The notes: a model not told the origin generated them from the letters alone. 64,000 nt of DNA from Lachnospiraceae bacterium UBA7179 (GCA_002491195.1 DKVL01000020.1:3884-67883), one strand, 5' to 3'. Shown: positions 50,152-59,154, numbered from the stretch's first letter. Made by a program: numbers and translations.

Positions 50152-50976
50152 ATGAAAAAAAGTAAGAAGAGCCTGCTCTTGTCAAGGATCGTGATCTGGC
50201 TCTCGATCATCATTGTGGTGTTTCCTGCACTGTGGATTGTGATGGCGTCCTTTTCCAAAGGAGACAGTTTTTTCTCGTCAACACTGTTTCCGGAGGAATT
50301 TAGCCTGATCAATTATCGGAGACTGTTTGAGGAGACGAATTTCGGACTGTGGGTATTTAATTCCCTGAAATTATGCTTTCTGGTTGCGATCATACAGTTG
50401 GTACTGACGACAACGGCTGCCTACGCTTTTGCGCGGATCCGTTTTCCGGGGCGGTCAAAAGGGCTGATGACGGTGCTGGTCCTGCAGGTATTTCCAAGCA
50501 GTATGGCACTGGCCGGGTATTATGTGATCATTTACAGATTTGGGCTTGTCAACAACATGCTTGCGATCGTATTTGTCCTTGCGGCGGGAAGCGCATATAA
50601 TATATGGCTGCTCAAATCATACATCGACGGCATACCCAAAGAACTCGACGAGAGCGCCTTTGTGGACGGCGCAGGGCATCTGACAACGTTTGTCAGGATC
50701 GTGCTGCCGCTGGCAATGCCGCAGATCGCAGTCATCTTTATCTTTTCATTTATTGCGACATACAGCGAGTACGTGATCTCCTCCGTATTTCTGCAGACAC
50801 CGGACAGCTACACGCTGTCGATCGGGCTGCAGTCCTTTATCGCGGACCAGTTTAACGCGCACTGGACGATGTTTGCAGCGGCGGCAGTGCTCGCGTCGGT
50901 TCCAGTCATGGTGATATTTCTGTTATTGCAGAGATATATTCAGGGCGGGCTTGTGGCCGGAGGCGTGAAAGGGTAA
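50152..50976 (+). CDS. Sugar ABC transporter permease, MalG-like
   Basis: A 274-residue permease with six predicted membrane segments, the second subunit of the galacto-oligosaccharide importer. The EAA loop is ELDESAFVDGAGHLTTFVRIVLPLAMPQ. It follows the first permease by 15 nt with GGGGGGAAG upstream. The operon ends here with a 15-bp hairpin. The operon encodes uptake and intracellular cleavage only; an extracellular galactanase and beta-galactosidase must lie elsewhere if galactan is fully used. Confidence 0.9.
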   Translation: MKKSKKSLLLSRIVIWLSIIIVVFPALWIVMASFSKGDSFFSSTLFPEEFSLINYRRLFEETNFGLWVFNSLKLCFLVAIIQLVLTTTAAYAFARIRFPGRSKGLMTVLVLQVFPSSMALAGYYVIIYRFGLVNNMLAIVFVLAAGSAYNIWLLKSYIDGIPKELDESAFVDGAGHLTTFVRIVLPLAMPQIAVIFIFSFIATYSEYVISSVFLQTPDSYTLSIGLQSFIADQFNAHWTMFAAAAVLASVPVMVIFLLLQRYIQGGLVAGGVKG

Positions 50977-50981
50977 ATTGT

Positions 50982-51016
50982 GCCCGAAAATGATTTACAG
51001 GAAATCATTTTCGGGC
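50982..51016 (+). terminator. Terminator-like hairpin at end of galactan operon
   Basis: A perfect 15-bp stem GCCCGAAAATGATTT / AAATCATTTTCGGGC with a 5-nt loop, followed by TATAATATTTTC, which is T-rich rather than a pure T run. Confidence 0.72.
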
Positions 51017-51077
51017 TATAATATTTTCAAGGGAATAGGTTATAAATCCTGCTTTTAGAGGAAAGGAGGAATGACAG

Positions 51078-51404
51078 ATGTTAACATTAGAAAGCATTGA
51101 GAATACATTAAAACCATTGTATAGTCAATATGATGGTATTCGTAAAATCGGAATAGCAGGTTCCTATGCAACCAGTAAGGCTACAGAAGCAAGCGACATA
51201 GATATTGTAATAGAAGGAGATTCAACCAGAATAGATATTATGGAGCGGATTAAAGGGCTGTTTAATATACCGGTAGATGTGTTATGGGTCAATCTTATGA
51301 AGCAGGAGGATGAAGAGCTGGACAAATTTGCAATGGAAATGGATTTGCCAATCAATGAATATTCTGTGTATAAGACTGTGATGAGGGAGGTAATCTGGGT
51401 ATGA
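51078..51404 (+). CDS. mntA: MntA-type minimal nucleotidyltransferase antitoxin
   Basis: A 108-residue minimal nucleotidyltransferase. The active-site pattern GSYATSKATEASDIDIVIE (G28, S29, D40, D42) is complete. In HepT/MntA toxin-antitoxin pairs this enzyme inactivates the HEPN toxin by adding AMP to a tyrosine near its active site. AAAGGAGGAATG precedes the ATG. Its stop overlaps the toxin start by four bases (ATGA), which ties their translation. The pair is AT-rich compared with the sugar operon before it, suggesting lateral gain. Confidence 0.9.
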   Translation: MLTLESIENTLKPLYSQYDGIRKIGIAGSYATSKATEASDIDIVIEGDSTRIDIMERIKGLFNIPVDVLWVNLMKQEDEELDKFAMEMDLPINEYSVYKTVMREVIWV

Positions 51405-51778
51405 CAAAAACATATAGCAGAGATACACAGATTCTTATGCGAATCCTTCAAAATCAAAATAATATAAAAGAAGCAATACAACATTTCCAATGTAATAATA
51501 CTAATTTACATGAAAATAAGATGGCATTTGATTTATGTGCTCTTTATATGGCTCAAATTGGGGAAGATATTAAATTACTTACGGATAGTACAAAACAGTC
51601 CTTTTCGTATTTAAATACGAAAGAATTAGTATATTTCAGAAACATGATAAATCACACTTATGAAAAGGTAGATAAGGTAGTGCTAAAAGCCTATATATTC
51701 AACATGATTGATAAGAAAACAGTGGCAGAAGTAAAAGAGAGAATTCAATATTGTTCAAATGCTGCAAAGGATCATTAG
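51401..51778 (+). CDS. hepT: HepT-type HEPN toxin (ribonuclease)
   Basis: A 125-residue HEPN-domain protein. The motif FRNMINHTY has R80, H85 and Y87 in the R-x4-H-x-Y form. R and H make the ribonuclease site of the dimer, and the tyrosine is the AMPylation target of MntA-type partners. Helices before it (MAFDLCALYMAQIGEDIKLL) match the four-helix fold. The start overlaps the antitoxin stop. Expected action: RNA cleavage that stops growth, for example during phage attack, when the antitoxin fails. Confidence 0.9.
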   Translation: MTKTYSRDTQILMRILQNQNNIKEAIQHFQCNNTNLHENKMAFDLCALYMAQIGEDIKLLTDSTKQSFSYLNTKELVYFRNMINHTYEKVDKVVLKAYIFNMIDKKTVAEVKERIQYCSNAAKDH

Positions 51779-51823
51779 TGTCGGTTGCTGCTGGATTTTT
51801 GTTATCCAGTAGCAACCAAATGG

Positions 51824-52690
51824 CTACCCCACAATATCCGCGCTCTTCATGTCGCCGTTTACATTGGCATCGATCTCAATGGCATGGTCGGTGAACATGT
51901 CATCTGCATCATAGTAGAGTGTCAGACAACCGGATGGATAGACTGTGATACTTATGATCGAAATCCTGTCAAGAAACTGTTCTTTTGTGATATGAATTAC
52001 GTCCTCATCATATTCTTCGTCTTCGTCCCAATCCTCGTCATCACACTCATACCAGTCATTGGCAAGCTCCCAGAGTTCGTCGGCTGCAAATTGGCGGAAT
52101 TTGTCCTCCCATTCTTTCCGATCTTCGTATAGTTTTTTCAGATGCGCGAGTGTGTTCTTTGCTGTTTCGCCGTCTTCCTCATCGGTTTCCAAAGAGACAC
52201 TGCATTGCTCGCCAAGCCAGTCTACTGTTCCCTCAAACCACGAAAATCGTCTGTTAAGTTCAAATGTTCCCAGGACGTCATCCACGATCGATACAGGCTG
52301 CATGACATGCTCCTTTACAGCGTCAAGACGCGGTTCGGAAGCATTTTTCTCAAGAACTTTGACAACCATATAGCAATTGTTTACAGTTTTACGCATATAG
52401 GGTTTCAGTGGAATGGGAATGCATTTCCGCGCCTGGATATGACAGATCTGGTACTGCTTGAAGTCATATCCCCATCCGATGCGGAGTTTACTGTTTTTGA
52501 TCATCCACTCAAGCTGTCCGGTTTCGCGGGAAAATTCACCGGTCTGCGTATTGACGGATGCGATAAACTCGACCGAGGGGCGCAGCATGTTGTCCACGAT
52601 AGCTGCAGCGCCAACCGGTTCCTTGATCAAAACCAGCAAGTCTGTTATTTGTTCCTCAAAACGTTTTTCAAATTCTTCCACAGGGTTCAT
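51824..52690 (-). CDS. DUF2262 domain protein
   Basis: A 288-residue cytoplasmic protein whose second half (from about residue 140, DDVLGTFELNRRFSWFEGTVDWLG) matches DUF2262, a family of unknown function often found near toxin or polymorphic-toxin immunity genes. An acidic run, ECDDEDWDEDEEYDED, lies near residue 240. The first half (1-135) is a second, unrecognised mixed alpha-beta part with GWGYDFKQYQICHIQARKCIP. GGAGGATC precedes the ATG at 52690. It follows the gene at 52727 by 36 nt, and the two form a unit. Confidence 0.68.
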   Translation of the reverse strand: MNPVEEFEKRFEEQITDLLVLIKEPVGAAAIVDNMLRPSVEFIASVNTQTGEFSRETGQLEWMIKNSKLRIGWGYDFKQYQICHIQARKCIPIPLKPYMRKTVNNCYMVVKVLEKNASEPRLDAVKEHVMQPVSIVDDVLGTFELNRRFSWFEGTVDWLGEQCSVSLETDEEDGETAKNTLAHLKKLYEDRKEWEDKFRQFAADELWELANDWYECDDEDWDEDEEYDEDVIHITKEQFLDRISIISITVYPSGCLTLYYDADDMFTDHAIEIDANVNGDMKSADIVG

Positions 52691-52726
52691 AAAAAGATCC
52701 TCCATATTGCAGGTTTGTGTATCAAA

Positions 52727-53431
52727 TCAGTCGTACTCTTCACAGATAAACTTGAAGTCCTCCGTTTTCTGCAGCAGGGGAACCGCCTGCTCTCTGATGC
52801 GCTCTGCCATGAGGTCGACGGCGTACTGGAAGAAACGAAACATGCCGTCGTCAGCACAGGCGACAAAGATGTGGAACGCGTCATTGTCGCCATAATACAG
52901 ATAATCCATAGGATAATCACCGGGGTTGTCCACGATGTCATCATTGTCCGGATATTCCTTTTCAATCTCCGCTTTCTGGGCGGCAGTGCCAATCTTGGCG
53001 TGGAAGTCGTAATAGTCGCCGTCGCAGAAATATTCTAAAAAAAGTCTTGCGGCAACGTCTGTGAATGTACGAATCTGTGCAATAATCGCATCTGCGTTTT
53101 GAATTGCAAAGTTTTTGAGCTCCTGTTTGGCGTGCTCCGAGTCCGTAAAATGAATATACAGAAACAGTTCCCGGTTATTGAGCCGCGTGGTGATTTTCTG
53201 CAGAATGCCGTTCTGGGCGTAGGTGACTTTCAGCGTTTCTGTCAGTTCTTTGTCTGAAATCTGGTATAGCGTGATCTCACGGCAGTCTTCCAGGTTGGGG
53301 ACTGTGTAGGTGAGGATCTGATACTGGTCGTCATAGTCGAGACAAATTCCATCATCGATTTGGGTGTGGAATGGCTCGTGAGTGTAGGTGCCTTCTTTGT
53401 ATCTGGTCGGGATAAAACATAGATATGGCAT
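52727..53431 (-). CDS. Hypothetical acidic protein paired with DUF2262 gene
   Basis: A 234-residue acidic cytoplasmic protein starting MPYLCFIPTRYKEGTYTHEPFHTQ. I do not recognise the family. The middle (SEHAKQELKNFAIQNADAIIAQ) is helical, and the end contains LYYGDNDAFHIFVACADDGMF and a long helix. It is followed 36 nt later by the DUF2262 gene on the same strand. An immunity-type pair is possible because DUF2262 proteins appear in such contexts, but no toxin is next to them. Confidence 0.62.
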   Translation of the reverse strand: MPYLCFIPTRYKEGTYTHEPFHTQIDDGICLDYDDQYQILTYTVPNLEDCREITLYQISDKELTETLKVTYAQNGILQKITTRLNNRELFLYIHFTDSEHAKQELKNFAIQNADAIIAQIRTFTDVAARLFLEYFCDGDYYDFHAKIGTAAQKAEIEKEYPDNDDIVDNPGDYPMDYLYYGDNDAFHIFVACADDGMFRFFQYAVDLMAERIREQAVPLLQKTEDFKFICEEYD

Positions 53432-53558
53432 TTTGAAAACCGTCCTTTCTTAATCTGTACAGTTTATTTCACTACTCAATTGTTTATAAACAGGTTTTAT
53501 TATAGCACATAATCATATCTGCCGCAATGGCAGAAAGACAATCACTCTTTAGTTCTGA

Positions 53559-53594
53559 CGTATTATTCACGGCATGGAAGCCGTTCATAGTAAC
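53559..53594 (-). repeat. Third-family palindromic repeat, copy 2
   Basis: Read on the minus strand: GTTACTATGAACGGCTTCC followed by ATGCCGTGAATAATACG. It matches 21582-21617 at the arms and core. It lies between the DUF genes and the YARHG lipoprotein gene. Confidence 0.6.
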
Positions 53595-53637
53595 GATCTG
53601 CATCATTCCGCAGCACAATCTGTAAGAATTGACATTA

Positions 53638-55425
53638 TTACTGTTTCGCATTGGCAACAAATTGGTATTCGTCCCCGATCTTTTTCAGGGTAACAATACA
53701 TGTTGTGTCTTCATCGGTATATTCCAGTACAGGATTTTCATACAGGATATAATACATACTATCGTCTGTTTTCATTCCATCTATGACAGCAGGCTCCATA
53801 TAATTGGTATCGCCCGCTTCCATACAATAAGCCTGTTCTTCCGGCAGATAAGTCCATGAGAGATCCGTTCTCATATCCGATAATCCATATCCTGTCCGCC
53901 TCCGAAGCAGCGTATCGATATCGGATTCCCGCAAGGCAATGAAATCCGTATCAAACTCTGATTTGCCAACCGCTTTCAGATAGCTGTCCCTGACATGCTC
54001 CACAAAGTCCTCGTCTATAATTCCGGCGCCTACATAAAACACGGGTTCCATGTCTATATCACGCGCATCCTGATAAAAACTCTGTAAAAATCCGTAGGAA
54101 TCCATGGCTGACAAAAAAACTGACATATTGCCCAGTTCCATCGCTGTCAAGGATGTCCCGCCTTCGATATCCATATCGGATTCCAGCATAACGTCCACTC
54201 TCACGGGTGCTGTCTCTTCCAGTTCTGTGATCAGGTCAATATTGGCGCGCTCCACATCGGAAAGAGTAAGATCATCGGTATAGGAACCAGCTGTATACCA
54301 TGCTTTTCCTGCAAAATGATCCGCGAGATCCTCACTTTCAAACCACCAGCCATATCTGGCATAGATCTCATTCCGGGCAATGCGGAGTTTGGCCTGTGTC
54401 ATTTCCGAGAGCTCGTCTGCATCCAGGATGCGGCGGTTGCTCTCCGGTAATACATATTCTTCCTCCATCGATCCTGCATGGATCTGTTTGATCACGGCAG
54501 TCGGCATTTCATCCCAGGCCGTCTCTCCCGTTGCGTTGCTGTTGATCAGGCTGATCTTGAAAAGTGGTTCCACACCTTCGTCCGCTGTATACAGATGAAA
54601 GTCATCCCGGTCATAGATCGCATCGGCTGTCTTGTCAAAACCCATGGAGCGCAGCTGGCTGATCAGTTCTGTCTCTTCCTTCCCTGTGTCGCTCCAGTCA
54701 GAGCCCAGGGAGTGAAATTCCGCCATTTTAATCATCTTTGCGCCGTCATAATAGCAGGCTGACAGATCGATACTGGTACCGTCCGCTCCGATAAATGTTT
54801 GCTGGTAGCTGTCCATACAGATATATTTGCCATCCTTTATCATAAAACGGATATCCCCGCCGTCACACTGACTGCCTATTGCGTGATCAAGGAAGAGCCA
54901 CTCTGCCGACTCAACGACCTGTCCGTCCTGATATTCGTACACCTTTGCCTGGATCTGATACGCGTCATTGGCTTCCAGCAGGTCAAAGGTCAGAAGTTCT
55001 TCCGCACCGTCCCCGTCCAGATCCAGGATAACAGCATCAAGACACCCTTCCTTTTTCTCAGGGAGTCCCTTTAATCCTTTTGTCATAAAAAACTGGTATC
55101 CGTCGGTCTCCATCTCTTCGTAAATGAGCTGTGTGCCGGAAAGGTCGCAAAAGTGCAGCTGGTTCTGGTACTGTAAAAGGGCTTCTGCGCCGCTTTCTGC
55201 CGACTGGCTGTGCGCTGTTTCGAGATCTGTTTCCTGCGCTGTTCCAACCTGTGGATTATCTTCTTGAGTCTTTTTCTCTGTCGGTTCGGAATGATCTGTG
55301 CGCTCCGCAGCGGTCTTCCCTGTCTGGACTGCTTCGCCGCACGCTGTGGCAGCAGATGTGATTGTGATCCCTGCCAATAGGATCCAGAGCCTTTTTCTGG
55401 TCTTTGTGATGTCCCTCTTTTTCAT
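53638..55425 (-). CDS. YARHG-domain lipoprotein
   Basis: A 595-residue surface lipoprotein. The signal peptide (LWILLAGITITSAATAC) ends in a lipobox with cysteine near residue 29. A low-complexity T/E/Q linker follows. A D-rich loop, VILDLDGDGAEELLTF, suggests calcium binding near residue 133. The YARHG domain near residues 345-400 reads KLRIARNEIYARYGWWF and is thought to bind cell-envelope material. The C-terminal part is unassigned. It is first of three lipoprotein genes in a row on this strand (the others at 55740 and 56516). TTAAAGGAGAG precedes the ATG. Confidence 0.85.
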   Translation of the reverse strand: MKKRDITKTRKRLWILLAGITITSAATACGEAVQTGKTAAERTDHSEPTEKKTQEDNPQVGTAQETDLETAHSQSAESGAEALLQYQNQLHFCDLSGTQLIYEEMETDGYQFFMTKGLKGLPEKKEGCLDAVILDLDGDGAEELLTFDLLEANDAYQIQAKVYEYQDGQVVESAEWLFLDHAIGSQCDGGDIRFMIKDGKYICMDSYQQTFIGADGTSIDLSACYYDGAKMIKMAEFHSLGSDWSDTGKEETELISQLRSMGFDKTADAIYDRDDFHLYTADEGVEPLFKISLINSNATGETAWDEMPTAVIKQIHAGSMEEEYVLPESNRRILDADELSEMTQAKLRIARNEIYARYGWWFESEDLADHFAGKAWYTAGSYTDDLTLSDVERANIDLITELEETAPVRVDVMLESDMDIEGGTSLTAMELGNMSVFLSAMDSYGFLQSFYQDARDIDMEPVFYVGAGIIDEDFVEHVRDSYLKAVGKSEFDTDFIALRESDIDTLLRRRTGYGLSDMRTDLSWTYLPEEQAYCMEAGDTNYMEPAVIDGMKTDDSMYYILYENPVLEYTDEDTTCIVTLKKIGDEYQFVANAKQ

Positions 55426-55444
55426 TTTTACTCTCCTTTAACCT

Positions 55445-55725
55445 CCATCTCTTTTAAGAAACTGTAAGAAAATAACCAATGCAACTTGTGCGGGATATTT
55501 TTCTACAGCCCTTCAGGAACTGTTCAAAAATAACCAATACAGCCTGTGCGGGACATTTTTCTACAGTTCTTCGGGAACTGTTCCGAAATAACCTATGCAT
55601 CTTGACTTGTCTATTGCTCTGATTGCACATATTAAAAAGTCCCGCCGTTTGATATGCACCCTCGAAGAAATAGCCTACGCAAGCTGCACATGTTGTTTCT
55701 GAACAGTTCCTAAGCGTTTCTCTGA
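55445..55725. repeat. Array of about 59-bp repeats with an inverted copy
   Basis: Units start at 55458, 55517 and 55575, about 59 nt apart, sharing GAACTGTTC..AAATAACC and TGTGCGGGA(C/T)ATTTTTCTACAG. The third is cut short. A fourth, inverted and diverged copy lies at 55663-55710 (GAAATAGCCTACGCAAGC...GAACAGTTCC). A further inverted fragment is at 57232-57265. No gene lies in this stretch. Confidence 0.78.
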
Positions 55726-55739
55726 TTACGGATCGTTGG

Positions 55740-56453
55740 TCAGTCCCTAGTAGTCCGCACGGTCTGTACCATCCTGTCAATACAATCTGTGACCTCTGTC
55801 TTCGTGGCTTCATCGACAGCGCTGTCGTCAAAGATAATATAACTTACAATCAATAATACATCATTAAACACGAAAGAATAGCCATATACATAGCATTCTT
55901 TCGGCGTTCCGTACATGTCCGCCGGCTGGATTCCCTCAAATTTAATGGCTTCGGCGCCGCAGGGCAATGTTACCGTATCAATTGTTTCCGGCGTGTAGTC
56001 CTCACATTTAAGGTGGTTAAAGTTGTTTACACAGCTATGAAAGGACGTATTCATGACATCCGCAAAATCATTTTCTACAGACAGGTCAGGATTGGATTCC
56101 TTTGAACTTGTTACAATTATGGCGTAATCCTGTGAATTATGGGAAACGAATCCGCAATAATCTGATTCCATAGCGCATACTGGAGTGTCAAGATAAATAT
56201 CATATGCCGCTATACGCTCTGTTCCAGTAAAGTCATCGAAGGTTTTGTATTCAACCTCTTTTACATTGTTTTCCTCGGATTGGCTCTCTTCAGTGGTCTG
56301 ATCGTTTTTGTCACTTTTGTCGATTTTGGTGCCTGAACTGCTGGAAGCGCCCGCAACATCTTTATCCGTATTACCACCGCAGCTGCATACGCTAAACATA
56401 CATGTAACTGCCAGAACGAACGCTAATATTCTTTTTACTAAAATTCTTTTCAT
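55740..56453 (-). CDS. Lipoprotein, function unknown
   Basis: A 237-residue lipoprotein. The signal peptide (KRILAFVLAVTCMFSVCSC) has a lipobox cysteine near residue 25, then an S/D/K/E-rich linker to about residue 68. The mature part (about 170 residues) is alpha-beta, with FDDFTGTERIAAYDIYLDTP and a C-terminal helix DEATKTEVTDCIDRMVQTVRT. I do not recognise the family. It might be a small-molecule or peptide-binding surface protein. The 59-bp repeat array lies just beyond its stop. Confidence 0.7.
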   Translation of the reverse strand: MKRILVKRILAFVLAVTCMFSVCSCGGNTDKDVAGASSSSGTKIDKSDKNDQTTEESQSEENNVKEVEYKTFDDFTGTERIAAYDIYLDTPVCAMESDYCGFVSHNSQDYAIIVTSSKESNPDLSVENDFADVMNTSFHSCVNNFNHLKCEDYTPETIDTVTLPCGAEAIKFEGIQPADMYGTPKECYVYGYSFVFNDVLLIVSYIIFDDSAVDEATKTEVTDCIDRMVQTVRTTRD

Positions 56454-56515
56454 ACAAAACCTCTTGCTTTCCTAATTTTATGATATGTGTCATAGTGTGT
56501 CAATAGTTTATCATG

Positions 56516-57166
56516 CTAGTGTTGAGCCAGCGAGAAATTGATATAATCATTTTTCTCATTATGCTCGCTGCTGACGATGGCCTCGATCTCCTTCCCTTCA
56601 TACTGGTAAAACCAGTGAATATAGACGCTCCTCACAGTATTCGTGCCATCGGCGGTATTCCAGCCCTGGTCGCTGCACAGATCTGCAAAGGTCTCATAGG
56701 ACTGACTCACCACATAGTTCATAACGTCGTTGTCATAGACCTTGCCATAACTGATGCCGCCTCCCGCGTCCGTTGTCAATTCAAAAAACGTCTCTGTGTA
56801 CTGTGTGACCGCGTCAAAGTCATCTGTTCCCGGCCATTGGGCGGTCAGACCCGTATAATTTCCGGCCTTGCTGCAATGGTACATTCTCGGTTTCTCCTGC
56901 AGAAACTTTTCAACGCCTTCCAGACCAAAGAACAGAAAGTCTGAATCCGCCCAGGTATCGTTCTCATAGCCTGCCGCCGCAGTGCTTGTTGGTTCTGACT
57001 CTGGCTCTGGCTCCGGTTCCACGATCTTCTCGTCTTCTTTGGCGGTCGGTTCCTGCTCTGTGATCATGGCCTCTGGCGGATCGTCTGCCTGTTTTTCATC
57101 TTTTCCACAGGCTGACAGTGCGCAGGCTGACAGCAGCAGTAACCATGTGATCCTTTTTCTTTTCAT
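56516..57166 (-). CDS. Lipoprotein, function unknown
   Basis: A 216-residue lipoprotein. The signal peptide RKRITWLLLLSACALSAC has its lipobox cysteine near residue 20, followed by an E/P-rich linker (VEPEPEPESEPTS). The mature domain has FLFFGLEGVEKFLQEKPRMYHCSKAGNYTGL and ends with an amphipathic strand near NEKNDYINFSL. I do not recognise the family. The ATG at 57166 follows AAAGGAGGAAACAGT. The frame is open to 57280, where it enters a fragment of the 59-bp repeat, so that longer start is not preferred. It is 62 nt upstream of the similar gene at 55740. Confidence 0.7.
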   Translation of the reverse strand: MKRKRITWLLLLSACALSACGKDEKQADDPPEAMITEQEPTAKEDEKIVEPEPEPESEPTSTAAAGYENDTWADSDFLFFGLEGVEKFLQEKPRMYHCSKAGNYTGLTAQWPGTDDFDAVTQYTETFFELTTDAGGGISYGKVYDNDVMNYVVSQSYETFADLCSDQGWNTADGTNTVRSVYIHWFYQYEGKEIEAIVSSEHNEKNDYINFSLAQH

Positions 57167-57337
57167 TACTGTTTCCTCCTTTTTGCACGCGTGTATACAG
57201 GGAACCATGAAGAGACAGCCTGTGCTCGTGGCGATAACTTGTCGCAAGTCATTTCTAAACAGTTCCGAATGTGTGCTCATAATAGAAAATTCCTGACATA
57301 TGTATAGATACTGCTCACAGCAGAAAGGTTCCCGTTA

Positions 57338-57361
57338 CAAAGCGGTTCGCTTTGCTTTTTC
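57338..57361 (+). terminator. Orphan terminator upstream of ECF sigma gene
   Basis: Stem CAAAGCG / CGCTTTG with a 3-nt loop and CTTTTT tail on the plus strand. No plus-strand gene ends nearby, because the upstream lipoprotein gene points the other way. Confidence 0.6.
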
Positions 57362-57598
57362 AGTAGGGTTATGTTACAATATATCATAGAAATCATGCTC
57401 TCGGATAGCATTCCTGATACGCGATGAATCCGGTGCCGGGGTTATGATCATAGAAACTTGGGAAAAGAGCAACACGAGGGATAAGATTTGACAAAAACAG
57501 GAAAAAAGCGGGAACCTTTTTTTGCTGCCACGAATCAACAGTATAGGATACTATTTTATACATAAGATTCCAAAATACATAGAAAGAGGTTTCCGGCG

Positions 57599-58069
57599 AT
57601 GAAACAAATTGAATTTTGCGAACGGATCAGTCAATATAGATATCAATTATATATCACTGCTTACTCTGTTCTCAGGAACGAGGCGGATGCGGAAGATGCT
57701 GTCTGCAATGCGATCCTGAATGGATACGAGCATCTGGCGCAGTTAAAGAATCCTAAAAAGTTTGAACCATGGATGCTTGCCATTACAAGAAATGAAGCGT
57801 TGAAACTCTGTAATAAGAGAATGGATCTTCCAGGAAATGAAAAGGTAGAAGAGCTGCTGCCGCCAGTCTATGATAATCCCGATGAGTTGTGGGACATTAT
57901 ACAGACGATCAAGGAAGACTACCGCATCGTTATCATACTCTTTTATTACAACAGTCTTTCCCTGCGGGATATTTCCAGTGTTCTGGGTATCTCTGTTGGA
58001 ACGGTAAAATCACGCTTGAATCGGGGAAGAAAGCTTTTGAAGGAAGCTTTGGGTGAACAGGTGGAGTAA
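57599..58069 (+). CDS. ECF-type RNA polymerase sigma factor
   Basis: A 156-residue ECF sigma factor. Region 2 is YRYQLYITAYSVLRNEADAEDAVCNAIL and region 4 contains SLSLRDISSVLGISVGTVKSRLNRGRKLL, the DNA-binding helix-turn-helix. GAAAGAGG precedes the ATG. It lies two nucleotides before the DUF4179 gene, its expected membrane anti-sigma. Upstream at 57511, GGAACCTTTTTTT resembles an ECF -35 element, suggesting autoregulation, although the -10 is not clear. The secreted transglutaminase-LRR gene at 59388 could be in its regulon. Confidence 0.9.
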   Translation: MKQIEFCERISQYRYQLYITAYSVLRNEADAEDAVCNAILNGYEHLAQLKNPKKFEPWMLAITRNEALKLCNKRMDLPGNEKVEELLPPVYDNPDELWDIIQTIKEDYRIVIILFYYNSLSLRDISSVLGISVGTVKSRLNRGRKLLKEALGEQVE

Positions 58070-58071
58070 AT

Positions 58072-59154
58072 ATGAACAAATTTGACAGGAAAATAAGAAA
58101 ACTTATCAAAAAAATAGAAGTTCCGGCATCTTATGACGACAAAGTAGATCAGGTCCTTCTTGATATCATGAAAAAACAGGAAACAATTCCGGAAAAAACG
58201 AAAAACCACAGGCTGATGCCGCGGTTGGCTGTGTGTCTGCTCTGCATTCTCTGTATCCTTTCCCTGTACACGATCAATGCTGAGGCAAATTTTTTTACTT
58301 TTTTTAAGGAAACGATTATGGATTTCCTGGGAAAGGGGACTTCCGAGGAGGAGCTGACAGGCATGGGGGTGGAGAGCGAAAAGCTGTCGGTGAGCAGTAA
58401 GCCGGATCTGATGATGGAGCTGCAGGAAACCGTCATTGACAGCCATAGCATCTATGTGTTGGTCAGGATTACGGCGCCCCCGGATATCCGGTTTGACGAA
58501 AATACGCTATTTGACTATTACTGTTTCTGCAAGGGTTCGAATTACAGTGTGAACCAGCTTCTCGGCGGCTCGCTCTCCTGTGAGCTGCTGGAGGTGAATG
58601 AGGAGCATCCCAATATTGCCACTTATGTGGTCAGTCTGGTATTTGACGAGACGCTGGAAGAGGGCAGCGAGGTCACGGTCTGTTTCGAGGATCTGACCAG
58701 AAATCCGTATTCGGACAGCCCGGAACTGCTCATGAACGGGGTGTGGAGCGTTTCTTTTTTCTATCACCCTACAGTTACCGATCACATTGAGATCGAGGGA
58801 ACGCCGGATATGGAGTTTGCGTTTCTCAATACGACGGCGGAGCTCAAAAGGCTCGAACTGTCGCCGTTTGGGATCCTGTTGTATGCCGATGTGTCCCGGT
58901 TTCCCAGGGACGATCTGGGGATCTCGGATACCAATATTGCGATCCGGCTGAAGATGATCGACGGGAGTGAGCTGACTGTTGTGAGCCATGACCCGGAGAA
59001 ACAGGGGTACACGCAGGGCGGGAGCATCTCTTTTACTGAGGAAGGCGAGAGGACTTATGAACAGGTTAATCTGGAATTTACCAGTATGGTCAATATAAGC
59101 AAGGTATTGGGTGTCTATATAGAAGACTTGTATGTGCCGGTGAAGATCGAATAG
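58072..59154 (+). CDS. DUF4179 membrane anti-sigma factor
   Basis: A 360-residue membrane protein. The first 45 residues are cytoplasmic and basic (RKIRKLIKKIEVPASYDDKVDQVLLDIM), a likely sigma-binding part. A single membrane segment follows at about residues 50-67. The long extracytoplasmic region (70-360) matches the DUF4179 group, which frequently sits beside ECF sigma factors in Firmicutes. The start is two nucleotides after the sigma gene. It probably holds the sigma at the membrane until an external signal is sensed. The signal is unknown. Confidence 0.85.
   Translation: MNKFDRKIRKLIKKIEVPASYDDKVDQVLLDIMKKQETIPEKTKNHRLMPRLAVCLLCILCILSLYTINAEANFFTFFKETIMDFLGKGTSEEELTGMGVESEKLSVSSKPDLMMELQETVIDSHSIYVLVRITAPPDIRFDENTLFDYYCFCKGSNYSVNQLLGGSLSCELLEVNEEHPNIATYVVSLVFDETLEEGSEVTVCFEDLTRNPYSDSPELLMNGVWSVSFFYHPTVTDHIEIEGTPDMEFAFLNTTAELKRLELSPFGILLYADVSRFPRDDLGISDTNIAIRLKMIDGSELTVVSHDPEKQGYTQGGSISFTEEGERTYEQVNLEFTSMVNISKVLGVYIEDLYVPVKIE

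Noticed and set aside
55445..55725. Possible CRISPR array in the lipoprotein region
   Set aside because: Units are adjacent, diverged, include an inverted copy and have no unique spacers.
57166..57280. Extended N-terminus of the lipoprotein at 56516
   Set aside because: The extension would bury the lipoprotein signal peptide and runs into a 59-bp repeat fragment. The ATG at 57166 has a strong ribosome site.
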